Below, one piece after another: positions 8,323-15,280 of a stretch of DNA of 64,000 bases. Position 1 is the first letter of the stretch. Each line of letters starts with the position of its first letter. The stretch is from an uncultured Fibrobacter sp. Lineage in GTDB: Bacteria > Fibrobacterota > Fibrobacteria > Fibrobacterales > Fibrobacteraceae. The stretch spans positions 24,107-88,106 of the forward strand of contig NZ_CAMVDO010000013.1 in the NCBI RefSeq assembly GCF_947166265.1, given 5' to 3'. A program made the translations under genes and the position numbers. Under the pieces are notes generated by a model, which ran no database searches, was not told where the DNA came from, and saw nothing but the letters and a program-made list of their open reading frames with translations.

Positions 8323-9072
8323 ATGAACAGCGAAAATGAAGCGATAAAGTATTGTCCATTTTGCAAGAACCAAGTAAAGAAATCTCTTGACGACATCCGT
8401 AGCGACATCAACAAGTTCCTGTCGCCTTATTTTGACATGTACGGAGACGACATTATTACCGATATTCTTGACGACGAGATTATTCAGAGAAAGCCCGCAA
8501 TGTCTGCGCTGCACATTGAACAAGGCTTATTCGAGGACCCGCGCGATGGCGAGCTCTACGAGACGGTCACTATCGATGGCAGGGAATGGTTTGCCGAGAA
8601 CTTGCGATTCCATTGCAGAAATAGCGTCGTTCTCGACGACAACAACATTTATCAAGACACTTTCGGTCTACTGTACACTTACCATGACGCCAAGAAATAC
8701 ATCCCCGAGGGGTGGCGGCTCCCCACGATCGAAGATTGGGATTCCCTGATTAATTTTGCCGATGAAATCACGTGCAATTCCACCAGGTCGCTTATGCATA
8801 AAGACGGCTGGAAAGGCACCGACGGAGTGTACCCCATTGACAATTTCGGTTTCGGAATTTACGCCGCGGGCTACATCGATATCTTAGGAGAATCCGCCTA
8901 CGTTGCAGAATCGGGAGATTCCGAGGTGACGTGTTTCTGGGCCGACAGTTCAACGGATTGCGATAGCGAAGGCCACCACGCCGTCAACAGTTTGTCTTTG
9001 AGCAAGCACGGATGGGAAAAGAACTACCGCGCCCCGGATTACAAGTTCTCTGTCCGGTTGGTGCGGGAATAG
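8323..9072 (+). CDS. FISUMP (Fibrobacter major paralogous domain) protein
   Basis: A 249-aa protein. The C-terminal ~180 residues carry the hallmarks of the Fibrobacter succinogenes major paralogous domain: VTIDGREWFAENLRF, GLLYTYHDAKKY, PEGWRLPTIEDWDSL, FGFGIYAAGY, FWADSS and the closing FSVRLVRE. The fold is related to the formylglycine-generating-enzyme/lectin type, but the biochemical role is not established. The N-terminus starts YCPFCKNQVKK, a short zinc-ribbon-like CxxC motif, followed by a helical Asp-rich stretch. There is no signal peptide, so this member is probably cytoplasmic, unlike the secreted ones common in Fibrobacter. AAAGGA precedes the ATG at a normal distance. The last 15 bases belong to the first copy of the 393-bp direct repeat, so the repeat boundary lies inside the gene's 3' end. 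Confidence 0.88.
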   Translation: MNSENEAIKYCPFCKNQVKKSLDDIRSDINKFLSPYFDMYGDDIITDILDDEIIQRKPAMSALHIEQGLFEDPRDGELYETVTIDGREWFAENLRFHCRNSVVLDDNNIYQDTFGLLYTYHDAKKYIPEGWRLPTIEDWDSLINFADEITCNSTRSLMHKDGWKGTDGVYPIDNFGFGIYAAGYIDILGESAYVAESGDSEVTCFWADSSTDCDSEGHHAVNSLSLSKHGWEKNYRAPDYKFSVRLVRE

Positions 9073-9450
9073 CAAAAATCATCCCCCACCTCCCCCTATT
9101 GCCATCATCCGCAAAAGTTTGTATATTCATTTCAGTAGATTCCGCTAATCCTGCTATCACCGAGAAAATGACGCCGTTGGCGTCCGTATCATAGTCTCGG
9201 TCATAGTTTCAAGCAAGCTTGAAACTGCGACTCTCGACTCAGTACTATTCAGGGCAGGAAGTTCCACTATCTGCTTGAGGTCGTTTCCCTTCGCGAGGCC
9301 GACTACTTCGCGAATCGATACAGTCGCCCTGCGGAGAAAAACGGCTCCGTGGCTATCAACGTAGAGCACCGTCTGTCATCTGATGGACGTTAAAACCTTG
9401 TCATTCAACAGGTTTGCAAGCGGTTGCCTTGACGACCGCAGGTGTTCTAC
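9058..9450 (+). repeat. 393-bp direct repeat, copy 1 (leader of the Rpn-type nuclease gene)
   Basis: Copy 1 of a direct repeat whose second copy is at 10507-10899. They align without gaps at an offset of 1449 bases and show about a dozen mismatches by eye (~97% identity). The unit starts in the last codons of the FISUMP gene. It holds a promoter-like pair, a perfect 10-base inverted repeat (9205-9214 with 9217-9226, AGTTTCAAGC arms) and a 70-codon minus-strand frame (9157-9369) kept open in both copies. It ends 93 bases before the nuclease gene. It fills most of the gap 9073-9543, in which I see no other gene. Confidence 0.9.
9099..9127 (+). promoter_or_regulatory. Likely promoter in repeat copy 1
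   Basis: TTGCCA (9099-9104) and TATATT (9122-9127) with a 17-base spacer, a close match to the sigma70 consensus. It points toward the nuclease gene at 9544 and implies an untranslated leader of about 400 bases containing the repeat's hairpins. Confidence 0.5.
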
Positions 9451-9502
9451 CAAATGTCATTGCGAGCATAGTGAAGTAACCTCATAGCCGCATCATCAAG
9501 CA

Positions 9503-9540
9503 TCCGTTTGCAAGCCATAGCCAAAAACTTTCAAACGGAG
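9503..9540 (+). promoter_or_regulatory. Inverted repeat overlapping the ribosome-binding site of the Rpn-type gene
   Basis: TCCGTTTG (9503-9510) can pair with CAAACGGA (9532-9539). The second arm contains most of the GGAG ribosome site (9537-9540) of the start at 9544, so folding would hide the site. The second nuclease gene has the same CCGTTTG/CAAACGG pair just before its start although the surrounding bases differ. Confidence 0.55.
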
Positions 9541-9543
9541 ATT

Positions 9544-10476
9544 ATGATGATTCATAAGCCCCATGATTCATTCTTTCGTTGGCTGTTTGCTATAGCAGCC
9601 CACCTTCATTCATTGCTCAAGCTTGCAGAAAACGTCAACCATGAAATCGCCGAATTTCTCAAAGCGATAAATCTTGAAACTCTGGTGCGCATTCCTGACT
9701 CGTATTCGGAAGTAGACGATACTGGCGAAGCGGATCTCGCTTTCCGTGTGAACGTTTCCACGGGGGCACCCTTGATTGTTGGAGTTCTGCTAGAGCACAA
9801 GTCCGGGCGCGATTCGAACGTCTTTGAACAGATTGCCGATTACGTACATTCTGTCATGAGGATTTATGACAAAACACGCGCATACAGTGGAATCCCGACA
9901 ATGACCATCATCATTTACAACGGTCCTACCAACTGGAATCCACTCGATAAGTTGGAAGATGGATATCCTGAATTTTTCCGCGGCAGGGTTCTGCCTTTCC
10001 GTTGCGCGTTTGTAAATGTGGCTGATATTCCCGATAGAGCTTGCTTTGCGAGTGACGATATCGCGACAGGAATGGGCATCATCGCAATGAAATATGCGTA
10101 TAATGAACAGAAAATCAAGGAAATCCTACCGAAATTCGCGGATTCCTTGCGCAAGATGCCGCACTACGAGGCCTCTTGCCTTCTGCATAAAATTAGTGTA
10201 TATTTAGCAGAGTACCTCAGTGAAGAAGTGCAAAAGGAGCTTGATATGGCGTTCGTAAGCGTGGGACAGAAATACGGGTTCGTCAGTGCCGGCGATGTTT
10301 TCCGTCAGCGGATTGCAGATGCCCGTGCCGAAGAGCGCAAGAAAGCCGAGGACGAACGCGCAAAATCCGAAGCCGAAAAGCTAAGTACAGCTCGCGGTCT
10401 CTATGAAGATGGCGTTGCGATGGACGTACTTGTTCGCAGGTTCAACCTGACAGAAGAACAAATTCGTGGCAAGTAG
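9544..10476 (+). CDS. Rpn-family recombination-promoting nuclease / putative transposase (PD-(D/E)XK)
   Basis: 310 aa from the ATG at 9544. A second ATG at 9547 is equally well placed for the GGAG site. The N-terminus HKPHDSFFRWLF is the Rpn/YhgA (Transposase_31) opening motif. The nuclease core follows: D64 in GEADLAFRV and E84-H-K86 in VGVLLEHKS, giving the D...ExK arrangement of PD-(D/E)XK enzymes. The C-terminal ~60 residues are a charged helix (AEERKKAEDERAKSEAEK) and a short helix-turn-helix-like end (LVRRFNLTEEQI), usual for the family. Rpn proteins are Mg-dependent DNases that promote RecA-independent recombination and have been linked to phage defence and mobility. The frame is intact. 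It sits in a direct-repeat arrangement with a second family member. Confidence 0.88.
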   Translation: MMIHKPHDSFFRWLFAIAAHLHSLLKLAENVNHEIAEFLKAINLETLVRIPDSYSEVDDTGEADLAFRVNVSTGAPLIVGVLLEHKSGRDSNVFEQIADYVHSVMRIYDKTRAYSGIPTMTIIIYNGPTNWNPLDKLEDGYPEFFRGRVLPFRCAFVNVADIPDRACFASDDIATGMGIIAMKYAYNEQKIKEILPKFADSLRKMPHYEASCLLHKISVYLAEYLSEEVQKELDMAFVSVGQKYGFVSAGDVFRQRIADARAEERKKAEDERAKSEAEKLSTARGLYEDGVAMDVLVRRFNLTEEQIRGK

Positions 10477-10506
10477 TTCTTAATTCACTGCAATTGATGT
10501 CAAGGA

Positions 10507-10899
10507 TTGGTGCGGGAATAGCAAAAATCATCCCCCACCTCCCCCTATTGCCATCATCTGCAAAAGTTTGTATATTCATTTCAGTAGATTCAGTTAATCC
10601 TGCTATCACCGAGAAAATGACGCCATTGGCGTCCGTATCATGGTCTCAGTCATAGTTTCAAGCAAGCTTGAAACTGCGACTCTCGACTCAGTACTATTCA
10701 GGGCAGGAAGTTCCACTATCTGCTTGAGGTCGTTTCCCTTCGCGAGGCCGACTACTTCGCGAATCGATACAGTCGCCCTGCGGAGAAAAACGGCTCCGTG
10801 GCTATCAACGTAGAGCACCGTCTGTCATCAGATGGACGTTAAAACCTTGTCATTCAACAGGTTTGCAAGCGGTTGCCCTGGCTGCCGCAGGTGTTCTAC
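10507..10899 (+). repeat. 393-bp direct repeat, copy 2 (leader of the interrupted nuclease gene)
   Basis: Second copy of the repeat at 9058-9450. Its first bases repeat the last codons of the FISUMP gene (ending VRE-stop), although no FISUMP gene precedes it here. That suggests the copy arose from the 9-kb locus. The 10-base inverted repeat is at 10654-10675 and the 70-codon minus-strand frame at 10606-10818. The frame differs from its partner at three bases, two silent and one Thr-to-Met. The stretch 10477-10961 holds only this repeat and the hairpin before the next gene. Confidence 0.9.
10548..10576 (+). promoter_or_regulatory. Likely promoter in repeat copy 2
   Basis: Identical to the promoter in copy 1: TTGCCA (10548-10553), 17 bases, TATATT (10571-10576). 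It points toward the nuclease gene at 10962. Confidence 0.5.
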
Positions 10900-10914
10900 A
10901 TCTCACGTTTTCGG

Positions 10915-10957
10915 TTTCCGTTTGCAAATCAACCCATCCATTTCTAGCAAACGGAAA
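10915..10957 (+). promoter_or_regulatory. 11-base inverted repeat directly upstream of the second nuclease gene
   Basis: TTTCCGTTTGC (10915-10925) pairs perfectly with GCAAACGGAAA (10947-10957) around a 21-base loop. The right arm is the only purine-rich stretch before the ATG at 10962 and so includes the ribosome site. The core CCGTTTG/CAAACGG is shared with the hairpin at 9503-9540. Confidence 0.55.
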
Positions 10958-10961
10958 AAAT

Positions 10962-11324
10962 ATGAACCGTACACAACATTATTCCTTGCTCAAGGCGATG
11001 GAAATCGACAAGAGCAACCTTCTCAAGTACCAGGAGCTTTACAAGTACGCCTATCTCCTTAGCGACGGCATTTTCAAGATTGTCTTCGCCAAGGAAAAGG
11101 ATCACTTGCTCCTGATTTCGCTCGTGAACGCAATGCTCAATTTGCAGGGCGCTGACGCCATCAAGGATATCACCCTCGAAATGCAGGAGTTTCCGGGCGC
11201 CTTCAACAAGAAGGACTGCATTCTGGTCTTCTTTCGTGAAGTTTTAACGCAACTAAAGTTGCGAAACTTCATCGAAAAAGACATCCTTCGACTATCAAAC
11301 GGCAAAGCCGTTCTCCCGTGCTAA
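10962..11324 (+). pseudogene. N-terminal part of an interrupted PD-(D/E)XK family transposase
   Basis: Starts at ATG 10962 and reads 120 codons to a stop inside the 107-bp insert. The first ~88 residues match the PDDEXK_2 transposase-family opening: a helical lead, then SDGIFKIVFAKEKDHLLL, NAMLNL and NKKDCIL. The remaining ~32 codons are encoded by the insert and are foreign to the family. The conserved core continues in another frame at 11333 (VSGDIIGTTNAGEKV then LVEVQ). Removing 11226-11332 exactly would join CIL to VSGD in frame, so this is the 5' half of one gene rather than a separate gene. Unless there is frameshifting or excision, the product lacks the catalytic E-x-Q motif. Confidence 0.8.
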
Positions 11325-11332
11325 AGCACGGA
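11226..11332 (+). mobile_element. 107-bp palindromic insert with three successive hairpins
   Basis: Interrupts the nuclease gene and shifts its frame (107 = 3n+2). Hairpin 1, 11238-11270: arms GAAGTTT/AAACTTC and, inside them, CGCAACT/AGTTGCG. Hairpin 2, 11298-11312: AACGGC-aaa-GCCGTT. Hairpin 3, 11316-11331: CCGTGC-taaa-GCACGG. A GTCT is present at both ends (11226-11229 and 11333-11336) and may be a target duplication. It carries no gene. It resembles a small non-autonomous element or REP/MITE-type repeat mobilised in trans. I see no second full copy in this window, so its family status is inferred. Confidence 0.65.
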
Positions 11333-12166
11333 GTCTCAGGAGACATTATCGGCACCACGAACGCAGGCGAAAAGGTGCTGGTCGAAGTACAGCAGCAGGG
11401 GGACGATTTCTTCCGCGACCGCGTGGAATACTACCTCTCGCGCGTCATCGAAAACCAGGTGCACACGAGTGAAAAGTACGAACTGCCGCGCATCTACTTC
11501 TTGGGTCTCCTGGATTTTGAACTTTTCCCCGAAGAACCGCAGAAGTACATCCACCATGTTGACGAAATGTGCAACGGACGGAAGTTCTTCCCCAAGATCC
11601 AGAAGATTTTCGTGGAAATCGACAAGTTCTTCGAGCTTGAAAAGGCGGGCATCACCAAGGACGACAATTCCGAAGCGGCCCAGTGGCTCCGTGCCATCAA
11701 GGTGGCTATCAAGGAAGAGCCCGTCCCTGAAAAGATTATGCAGAACGAAACGTTCCGCCGCTTGCTTGATTCGGTAAAATTGATTAACTTTGTAGAAGAA
11801 CTTTTCAATGCCGAGGTAAAGAACATGACGGATCTGAAGGCTGAACATGAAATCGGTTTTTCTGAAGGCAAGGCCGCAGGTTTTGTTCAGGGCAAGACTG
11901 AAGGACACGCCGCAGGTTTTGCCGAAGGTAAGACCGAGGGACACGCCGCAGGTTTTGCCGAAGGTAAGACCGAGGGACACGCCGAGGGTTTTGCAGAAGG
12001 CAAGACCGAAGGACATGCAGAAGGTCTGTCCGAAGGCGAACGCAACAAGGCCTGCGAAATGGCGTTCAAGATGCTTGCGAAGAACAAGCCTCTCGAAGAG
12101 ATTATTGAATTTACGGGCCTGACGGAATCCGAAATATATGCTCTCAAGGCAGGCGCTACGACCTAG
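11318..12166 (+). CDS. C-terminal part of the interrupted PD-(D/E)XK family transposase
   Basis: A 282-codon frame that can start only at a GTG inside hairpin 3 of the insert. From residue ~6 it matches the second half of the PDDEXK_2 core: GDIIGTTNAGEKVLVEVQQQ (catalytic E23-x-Q25), FFRDRVEYYLSRVIENQ, and IYFLGLLDFELF. A helical domain follows, then four tandem 12-residue repeats (GFAEGKTEGHAA type) and a terminal helix-turn-helix-like TGLTESEIYAL. Without the upstream 88 residues the fold is incomplete, so independent activity is unlikely. The 3' end is followed by a strong terminator. The gene appears inactivated recently, since the rest of the frame is undamaged. Confidence 0.75.
   Translation: MLKHGVSGDIIGTTNAGEKVLVEVQQQGDDFFRDRVEYYLSRVIENQVHTSEKYELPRIYFLGLLDFELFPEEPQKYIHHVDEMCNGRKFFPKIQKIFVEIDKFFELEKAGITKDDNSEAAQWLRAIKVAIKEEPVPEKIMQNETFRRLLDSVKLINFVEELFNAEVKNMTDLKAEHEIGFSEGKAAGFVQGKTEGHAAGFAEGKTEGHAAGFAEGKTEGHAEGFAEGKTEGHAEGLSEGERNKACEMAFKMLAKNKPLEEIIEFTGLTESEIYALKAGATT
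11879..12022 (+). repeat. 36-bp tandem repeat, four units, in the nuclease C-terminus
   Basis: Units begin at 11879, 11915, 11951 and 11987, each encoding a GF(A/V)(E/Q)GKTEGHA(A/E) variant. The second and third units are nearly identical. The period is a multiple of three, so copy-number changes would keep frame. Such Glu-Gly repeats are common at the C-terminus of this family. Confidence 0.85.
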
Positions 12167-12196
12167 CGATAATTAAATAAAGCCAATTACACAAAG

Positions 12197-12231
12197 TGCC
12201 CTCGATTCTTATCAGAACCGAGGGCATTTTT
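12197..12231 (+). terminator. Intrinsic terminator after the nuclease gene
   Basis: Stem of 13 pairs with one mismatch, TGCCCTCGATTCT (12197-12209) with AGAACCGAGGGCA (12214-12226), a TATC loop, then five T (12227-12231). Confidence 0.85.
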
Positions 12232-12245
12232 AGTACGCATCTTTC

Positions 12246-13298
12246 CTAGAACTGTTCCAGAATCTTGATTCTCTCCGGCGTATCGGGGTGGGTGCAGAAC
12301 ATGATGTTCGCCTTTGCGATGATGCCCTTGAGTTTCATGTCGTTGTCGAATTCTTCGTCGGGGTGAATAATATAAAGTTGCGCCACGTCGCTACGGCGCA
12401 CGGTGTCGAGGCCGGGGTAATCCGAAATTTTTTGCAGGGCAGAGGCGAGCGCCCACGGGTCGCCACAGAGTTCGGCGCCGCCCGCATCGGCCACGTACTC
12501 GCGCGAACGCGAAATGGCAAGGCGCGTGAGCCAGCTGAACAAGTAGCCGATCGTGCTCCAGATCAAAACTAGAATCAGCGCAAAGATGATGATGACGCCG
12601 CCGCTTCCACCGCCGCGCCTGCCGCGGGAATGGTTGCGGGGGCCGCGGAGCATTGCCGAAAGCAGCTTCATCGACACCATCTGAATGGTCGAAAAGATTC
12701 CAACGAACACGATGCACACCACCATGAGTCGCGTGTCGCGGTTCTTGATATGCGTGAGTTCGTGCCCCACGACGGCGGCGAGTTCCGCATCGTTTAATTT
12801 ATCTATAAGTCCGGTCGTGAGCGTAATTGTAAACGAGGGAATGTCGATTCCGCTCGCAAACGCGTTCAGGCCGTTATCCTCAACAATGTTGATCTGCGGC
12901 ATCTCGATTCCGCCTGCAATGCAGAGGTTCTCGACAATGTTGTAGACGCGCAGGTTATCCTTGCGCTCAAGTGGTTTCGCATGCGTCGCATGGCGTATAA
13001 TGGCTGTATTCGCGCAATAGGCGATAATGAACCATACGCCGACAATCTGCAATGTGTAAGGAAGCACCTCCCAAAAACTATGCCGCACTTCGGGCCAATG
13101 CAGAATACCGTACTTCATATATGTGGCGTGGCCTTCGGGACACCCGCCTTCGACAATCGGGCAGAGTATGCCAAAAAAGTCCAGACATAAAATGACTGCA
13201 AACACCATTCCCAAAATAATAAGGGGGAACATACACAACAGCAAAATACTGTTGCGGTTGTTCCGCCAAATCTGGGTCTGGATACCGACGTATTTCAT
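12246..13298 (-). CDS. htpX: M48-family membrane zinc metalloprotease (HtpX-like)
   Basis: 350 aa. The zinc site is HELTH (H179, E180, H183), with the third ligand E267 in SREYVADAGGAEL, as in the M48B/HtpX peptidases that degrade misfolded membrane proteins. Membrane helices lie at ~18-45, ~80-100 and ~235-258, with a likely extra one near 190-205. A ~35-residue polar insert between the first two and a Gly/Arg-rich loop before the last (RGRRGGGSGG) are larger than in E. coli HtpX (293 aa). The start is 10 bases after the lemA stop, so the pair is an operon. LemA-M48 pairs are widespread, and a joint role in envelope quality control is inferred. Confidence 0.9.
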   Translation of the reverse strand: MKYVGIQTQIWRNNRNSILLLCMFPLIILGMVFAVILCLDFFGILCPIVEGGCPEGHATYMKYGILHWPEVRHSFWEVLPYTLQIVGVWFIIAYCANTAIIRHATHAKPLERKDNLRVYNIVENLCIAGGIEMPQINIVEDNGLNAFASGIDIPSFTITLTTGLIDKLNDAELAAVVGHELTHIKNRDTRLMVVCIVFVGIFSTIQMVSMKLLSAMLRGPRNHSRGRRGGGSGGVIIIFALILVLIWSTIGYLFSWLTRLAISRSREYVADAGGAELCGDPWALASALQKISDYPGLDTVRRSDVAQLYIIHPDEEFDNDMKLKGIIAKANIMFCTHPDTPERIKILEQF

Positions 13299-13308
13299 GA
13301 AGGCGAAG

Positions 13309-13869
13309 TTAGAACTTCACTTCGGGGGCCTTGTTGAGCGTATCGCGGCTTTCGGTCGCCTCGTACATGGAAGCGCGCTTGAAGCCAAACATTCCGGCAA
13401 CGATATTGCTCGGGAAAACTTCGCAGGCGTTATTGAGTTCGCGGGTCGTCGAATTGAAGAAGCGACGTGCAGCAGAGAGCTTGTTCTCGATATCGGCAAG
13501 TTCATTCTGCAGCTGCAAGAAGTTCTGGTTCGCCTTGAGTTCGGGGTAAGCCTCGAGCGAAATGCGAAGCCCGGCAAGCGCACCGGAAAGCGCCTTGTCC
13601 GCCTGGACCTTTTCATCGACCGTAGTTGCGCTCATGGCGGCGGCACGGGCAGAGGTCACCTTTTCGAGTGTTTCCTTTTCGTGGGCCGCATATCCCTTGA
13701 CAGTATTCACCAGCTGCGGCACCAGGTCAAAGCGCTGCTTGAGCTGCACATCGATATTCGCGAACGCATTTTCACGGTTGTTGCGCAGTTTCACCAGGCC
13801 ATTGTACATACCGATGAACCAGCCAATAAGAACGACCACGACGATGCCGGCGATAATTCCGATAGACAT
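13309..13869 (-). CDS. lemA: LemA family protein
   Basis: 186 aa. One N-terminal membrane helix (IIAGIVVVVLIGWFIGMYNGLV) is followed by the LemA core LRNNRENAFANIDVQLKQRFDLVPQLVNTV, then helices (VTSARAAAM, DKALSGALAGLRISLEAYPELKAN, LQNELADIENKLSAARRFFN) and YNNACEVFPSNIVAGMFGF-like ending. LemA proteins are membrane-anchored helical proteins of unclear function, often next to a membrane protease as here. AAAGGAGC precedes the ATG. The likely promoter is in the 125 bases before it, which also hold REP-like palindromes. Confidence 0.92.
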   Translation of the reverse strand: MSIGIIAGIVVVVLIGWFIGMYNGLVKLRNNRENAFANIDVQLKQRFDLVPQLVNTVKGYAAHEKETLEKVTSARAAAMSATTVDEKVQADKALSGALAGLRISLEAYPELKANQNFLQLQNELADIENKLSAARRFFNSTTRELNNACEVFPSNIVAGMFGFKRASMYEATESRDTLNKAPEVKF

Positions 13870-13913
13870 AACTTGCTCCTTTCTGTTTTCTTATTGGAAA
13901 TGTATATAAAAAA

Positions 13914-13974
13914 GAGATCCCCAAACAAGTCGGGAATGACGATTGCGCCTGAAATGCCCGAAGTCGGGCATGAC
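13914..13974. repeat. REP-like extragenic palindromes between yggS-like gene and lemA
   Basis: Two similar units ending in ATGAC. The first is imperfect (ATCCCC...GGGAAT, 13917-13937). The second is the perfect ATGCCCGAAGTCGGGCAT (13954-13971). The family is inferred from form; similar units occur at 55480-55560 and 56586-56622 in this window. Confidence 0.5.
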
Positions 13975-13994
13975 AAAATTAGGGAGCGGAGGCG

Positions 13995-14771
13995 TTAAAC
14001 AGGGTCATTGACCGGTTTGCTGTAGTCACGTTCGCCGAAAAGGGCCGTTCCCACGCGAATCATCGTAGATCCCTCTTCGATAGCGACTTCCAAATCGCCC
14101 GTCATGCCCATCGAAAGCTGGTCGAAATTCGCGAATACGCCGCCTTTCGCGAGAAATTTCTGCTGCAGATTGCGGAGGAAAGCAAAACATTCGCGGCTGT
14201 CCTCGGCGACACCGGTGTTCTTTCCGATCGTCATCAGGCCACGGAAACGCAGATGCGAATACGCACTTGCCCCGCGCGACTCCAAATTCGCAAGGAACGC
14301 CTCGGCAGCGTGTACGTCCAAGCCGCTCTTGGTCTCTTCTTCGCCGGCGTTAATCTGGAAAAGGATCTCAAGAATCTTGCCCGCACCGTTTTCACCGGGA
14401 AGCGCCGCACAGACCTTCTCCAGCTTTTCCACGGCTTCGATACTTGCAATGGAGTGGATGCAGTCAGCAACAATCGCCGCCTTCTTGAGCTTATTACTTT
14501 GTACAGGGCCAATCACGTGACAACGCACACGGCTTCCGTCAAGGGCTGTACGCGGCGCCGAGAACTTGAGTTCGGCTTCCTGCACACGGTTTTCGCCAAA
14601 GTCGGTAGCGCCGAGCGCAATCGCATTTTCCACAGCTTCTGCCGGGTGGAACTTGCTCACCCACACGAGTTTCACCGAGTCGCGACTGCGGCCCGCAATC
14701 TTACAAGCTTCGGTAATCCTTGCTTCGAGAGCTGCAAGGTGCTCGCGCATTTGTTCAAGTGTAAATTCCAT
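13995..14771 (-). CDS. yggS: YggS/PROSC-type pyridoxal 5'-phosphate homeostasis protein
   Basis: 258 aa from the ATG at 14771. A TTG at 14783 would add four residues, and neither has a clear ribosome site. The PLP lysine lies in VKLVWVSKFHP, and the family motifs follow in order: FGENRVQEAELK, CHVIGPVQSNKLKKA, IHSIASIEAVEKL, LFQINAGEEETKSG, FRGLMTIG, and the phosphate-binding LSMGMTGDLEVAIEEGSTMIRVGTALFG near the end. These fold-type III barrel proteins buffer free PLP in the cytoplasm and affect amino-acid and keto-acid balance. The gene stands alone between REP-like repeats and an AT-rich island. Confidence 0.93.
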   Translation of the reverse strand: MEFTLEQMREHLAALEARITEACKIAGRSRDSVKLVWVSKFHPAEAVENAIALGATDFGENRVQEAELKFSAPRTALDGSRVRCHVIGPVQSNKLKKAAIVADCIHSIASIEAVEKLEKVCAALPGENGAGKILEILFQINAGEEETKSGLDVHAAEAFLANLESRGASAYSHLRFRGLMTIGKNTGVAEDSRECFAFLRNLQQKFLAKGGVFANFDQLSMGMTGDLEVAIEEGSTMIRVGTALFGERDYSKPVNDPV

Positions 14772-14909
14772 AGTAGTAGACAATAGGAAGTAGGCCGTGG
14801 TTTGAGGTTAAATTCTCATAAAAAGATAACAAATCTTTGACAATGAATCACAAACGAAACTCATCATTCTTCTTTCAAAAGCTATATTTCATCAAAACGC
14901 GAGATTTTT

Positions 14910-15263
14910 ATGGGACTCTTTAGAAAAAAAACACCAATAGATAAAGTCAAAAATAAAACAATCAAAATATTAAAAGCGGGAGGAATTATAAAGAAAAGCC
15001 CCTTGGAAAAAGGTATAGAAAAAGCAAAACAGAAAGCGGAAGCAAAAGCATCTGCTTTGATGGAAGATTTAATTGAAGATGCTATGAATGCTGCGGCCAA
15101 TGTAATTAGAAATAAAATTTCTGATTTTTGGATACATGTAACTTCAGAACCCCCAAAAGTAGAAATACCTTACAACAGCGAACAGCAAAACAAAATTTCA
15201 TACAATCCAACAACCTCTACCGAAGGCAAGGACGAAAAAAAAATTCCATTAAGCAAATTCTAA
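14910..15263 (+). CDS. Small lysine-rich protein of unknown function
   Basis: 117 aa. The first ~75 residues are strongly basic and helical (MGLFRKKTPIDKVKNKTIK, then SPLEKGIEKAKQKAEAKASALMEDLIEDAMNAAANVIRNK). The tail is polar and probably unstructured. No signal peptide or known domain is seen. The ribosome site is weak (GCGAG). Base composition is AT-rich like the next gene and unlike the flanking yggS and lon, which suggests acquisition as a pair. A TATATT at 14883-14888 may be its -10 box. Confidence 0.7.
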   Translation: MGLFRKKTPIDKVKNKTIKILKAGGIIKKSPLEKGIEKAKQKAEAKASALMEDLIEDAMNAAANVIRNKISDFWIHVTSEPPKVEIPYNSEQQNKISYNPTTSTEGKDEKKIPLSKF

Positions 15264-15280
15264 AGGATTTCGGCTCACAA

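Noticed and set aside
9157..10818. 70-aa minus-strand frame in both repeat copies (MLYVDSHGAVFLRR...) as a gene
   Set aside because: Open in both copies, but the copies are ~97% identical so retention is expected. No clear ribosome site and no family recognised. Mentioned under the repeats only.
11879..12022. CRISPR array
   Set aside because: The 36-bp repeats are contiguous without spacers and code for a repetitive protein tail.
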